Source of the DNA: Candidatus Poribacteria bacterium | GTDB lineage: Bacteria; Poribacteria; WGA-4E; WGA-3G | DNA: 14,351 bases | Direction of reading: 5' to 3' | NCBI GenBank assembly: GCA_009845505.1 | Contig: VXZL01000151.1 | Location: 1 to 14,351 of the forward strand | Part shown: positions 13,346-14,351 of the stretch, piece by piece | Position numbering within the stretch: the first letter of the stretch is position 1 | Layout: each line of letters starts with the position of its first letter | Position numbers and translations under genes: made by a program | Notes under the pieces: generated by a model | Seen by the model: only the letters and a program-made list of their open reading frames with translations | Database searches by the model: none | What the model was told of the DNA's origin: nothing

Positions 13346-14351
13346 ATGAAAGCAATTTTGGCATTAGCCGATGGAATAGTTTTTGAGGGCGAACAGTTTG
13401 GCGCGACGGGTGAAACCACTGGCGAGGTCGTCTTTAATACCAGTATGACGGGTTATCAGGAAGTTTTGACCGATCCTTCTTACAAAGGGCAAATCGTCAC
13501 AATGACATACCCGTTGATTGGCAATTACGGATGCAACGAAGCAGATGTTGAATCCATCGGCCCACAAGTAGAGGGATTTGTCGTTCGCGAATACAGTGCT
13601 TACCACAGCAATTGGCGTTCAAAATGGAGTTTAGATACCTACCTTGCCGAACACGATATCATTGGTATTCAAGGGATAGACACCCGGGCACTCACCCGTC
13701 GTCTCCGGGTACACGGGGTCATGAACGGCTGCCTTTCCACAGAAGATATGAACCCTGAGTCTCTGGTCTCGAAAGCCAAAGCGTGGCACGGTTTAGTCGG
13801 TTGGGACTTGGTGCAACGCGTGACATGCCCGAATCCCTACGCATGGCAGCATCAAGCGAATAACAACGTCGATCCAAAATACCGGGTTGTAGCTCTCGAT
13901 TTCGGTATTAAATATAATATCTTGCGTCAACTGACAGAACACGGATGCGAAGTCCAAGTTGTGCCCGCAAAGACAACCGCTGAAGAGATTCTCGCCGCGG
14001 CACCAGATGGCGTGTTCTTATCAAACGGTCCGGGTGATCCAATGCCAGTCGACTATGCGATTGAGACAATACAAGGGTTGATGGGCAAAAAACCGCTGTT
14101 CGGCATCTGTTTGGGGCATCAACTTTTAGGGCTTGCCCTCGGCGGAAAAACGTTCAAACTAAAGTTTGGACATCGCGGCGCAAATCAACCCGTTAAGCAT
14201 CTTGAGACCGATCGGGTTGAAATTACTTCACAAAACCACGGATTCTGCGTTGACATCGACTCACTGCCAAACAGCGTTGACATTACACATATTAACCTAA
14301 ATGACGACACACTGGAAGGGATACAACATCGGGAGTATCCCATATTTTCTG
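13346..14351 (+). CDS. carA: carbamoyl-phosphate synthase small subunit (3' end outside window)
   Basis: The first 335 residues are present. CarA is the glutaminase subunit that feeds ammonia to CarB for carbamoyl phosphate synthesis. The N-terminal domain is recognised by GEVVFNTSMTGYQEVLTDPS (26-45), YPLIGNYGCN and IDTRALTRRLR (111-121). The class I glutamine amidotransferase domain starts near 178 (VVALDFGIKYNILR), with SNGPGDP at 226-232, the nucleophile Cys255 in GICLGHQLLG, and QNHGF at 296-300. The His-Glu pair expected after YPIFS (usually VQYHPEASPG) falls just beyond the end. AAGGA (13330-13334) precedes the ATG at 13346. It follows pyrC by 111 bases holding a palindromic repeat and belongs to the pyr operon. 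The length seen is consistent with a full protein of about 370 aa. Confidence 0.95.
   Translation, partial: MKAILALADGIVFEGEQFGATGETTGEVVFNTSMTGYQEVLTDPSYKGQIVTMTYPLIGNYGCNEADVESIGPQVEGFVVREYSAYHSNWRSKWSLDTYLAEHDIIGIQGIDTRALTRRLRVHGVMNGCLSTEDMNPESLVSKAKAWHGLVGWDLVQRVTCPNPYAWQHQANNNVDPKYRVVALDFGIKYNILRQLTEHGCEVQVVPAKTTAEEILAAAPDGVFLSNGPGDPMPVDYAIETIQGLMGKKPLFGICLGHQLLGLALGGKTFKLKFGHRGANQPVKHLETDRVEITSQNHGFCVDIDSLPNSVDITHINLNDDTLEGIQHREYPIFS

Overview
The window is a bacterial chromosomal segment of moderate GC with tightly spaced genes and clear GGAGG-type ribosome binding sites. The best lineage guess is Candidatus Poribacteria or a close relative. This rests on the C-terminal module of the large secreted protein (a PNPFNPETWIPYQLS-type start and an FSATRKM-type end), on the mix of creatininase, HpcH-type aldolase and LamG/cohesin/dockerin proteins, and on short palindromic repeats scattered between genes. 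It is recognition from memory, not a search result.

Layout, left to right. (1) 37-1744: a creatininase-family amidohydrolase (+) converges on an HpcH/HpaI-type aldolase (-) across a repeat-rich gap with hairpins and an 18-bp direct repeat. (2) 1841-2750: a sigma70-like promoter and an unrecognised 260-aa protein. (3) 2792-3884: a three-gene toxin-antitoxin-like cassette (small RHH-like protein, DUF433 antitoxin, DUF5615 PIN-like toxin). (4) 3885-4555: a gene graveyard with a decayed, 5'-truncated SIMPL-domain (DUF541) gene and a possible membrane-protein N-terminal remnant. (5) 4556-7339: a 927-aa secreted metzincin-like protease with LamG, cohesin-like, dockerin and C-terminal sorting-like modules. 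(6) 7468-7926: a coiled-coil lipoprotein. (7) 7950-8410: the left part of an IS3-family element, orfA only. (8) 8646-11135: four tandem paralogues of a ~201-aa protein with a PD-(D/E)XK nuclease-like signature. (9) 11177-end: a pyrimidine operon pyrR-pyrC-carA with a complete PyrR-type attenuator (promoter, PyrR-binding stem-loop, intrinsic terminator).

Functional logic. PyrR binds the leader RNA when uridine nucleotides are plentiful and should favour termination ahead of pyrR-pyrC-carA. pyrB, usually found between pyrR and pyrC, is absent here. The four-gene nuclease-like array looks like one operon. All four copies keep the same putative catalytic residues, their 5' and 3' ends are nearly identical in DNA, and specific internal segments vary, which suggests repeated duplication with gene conversion. 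This array is the best candidate for an undescribed system.
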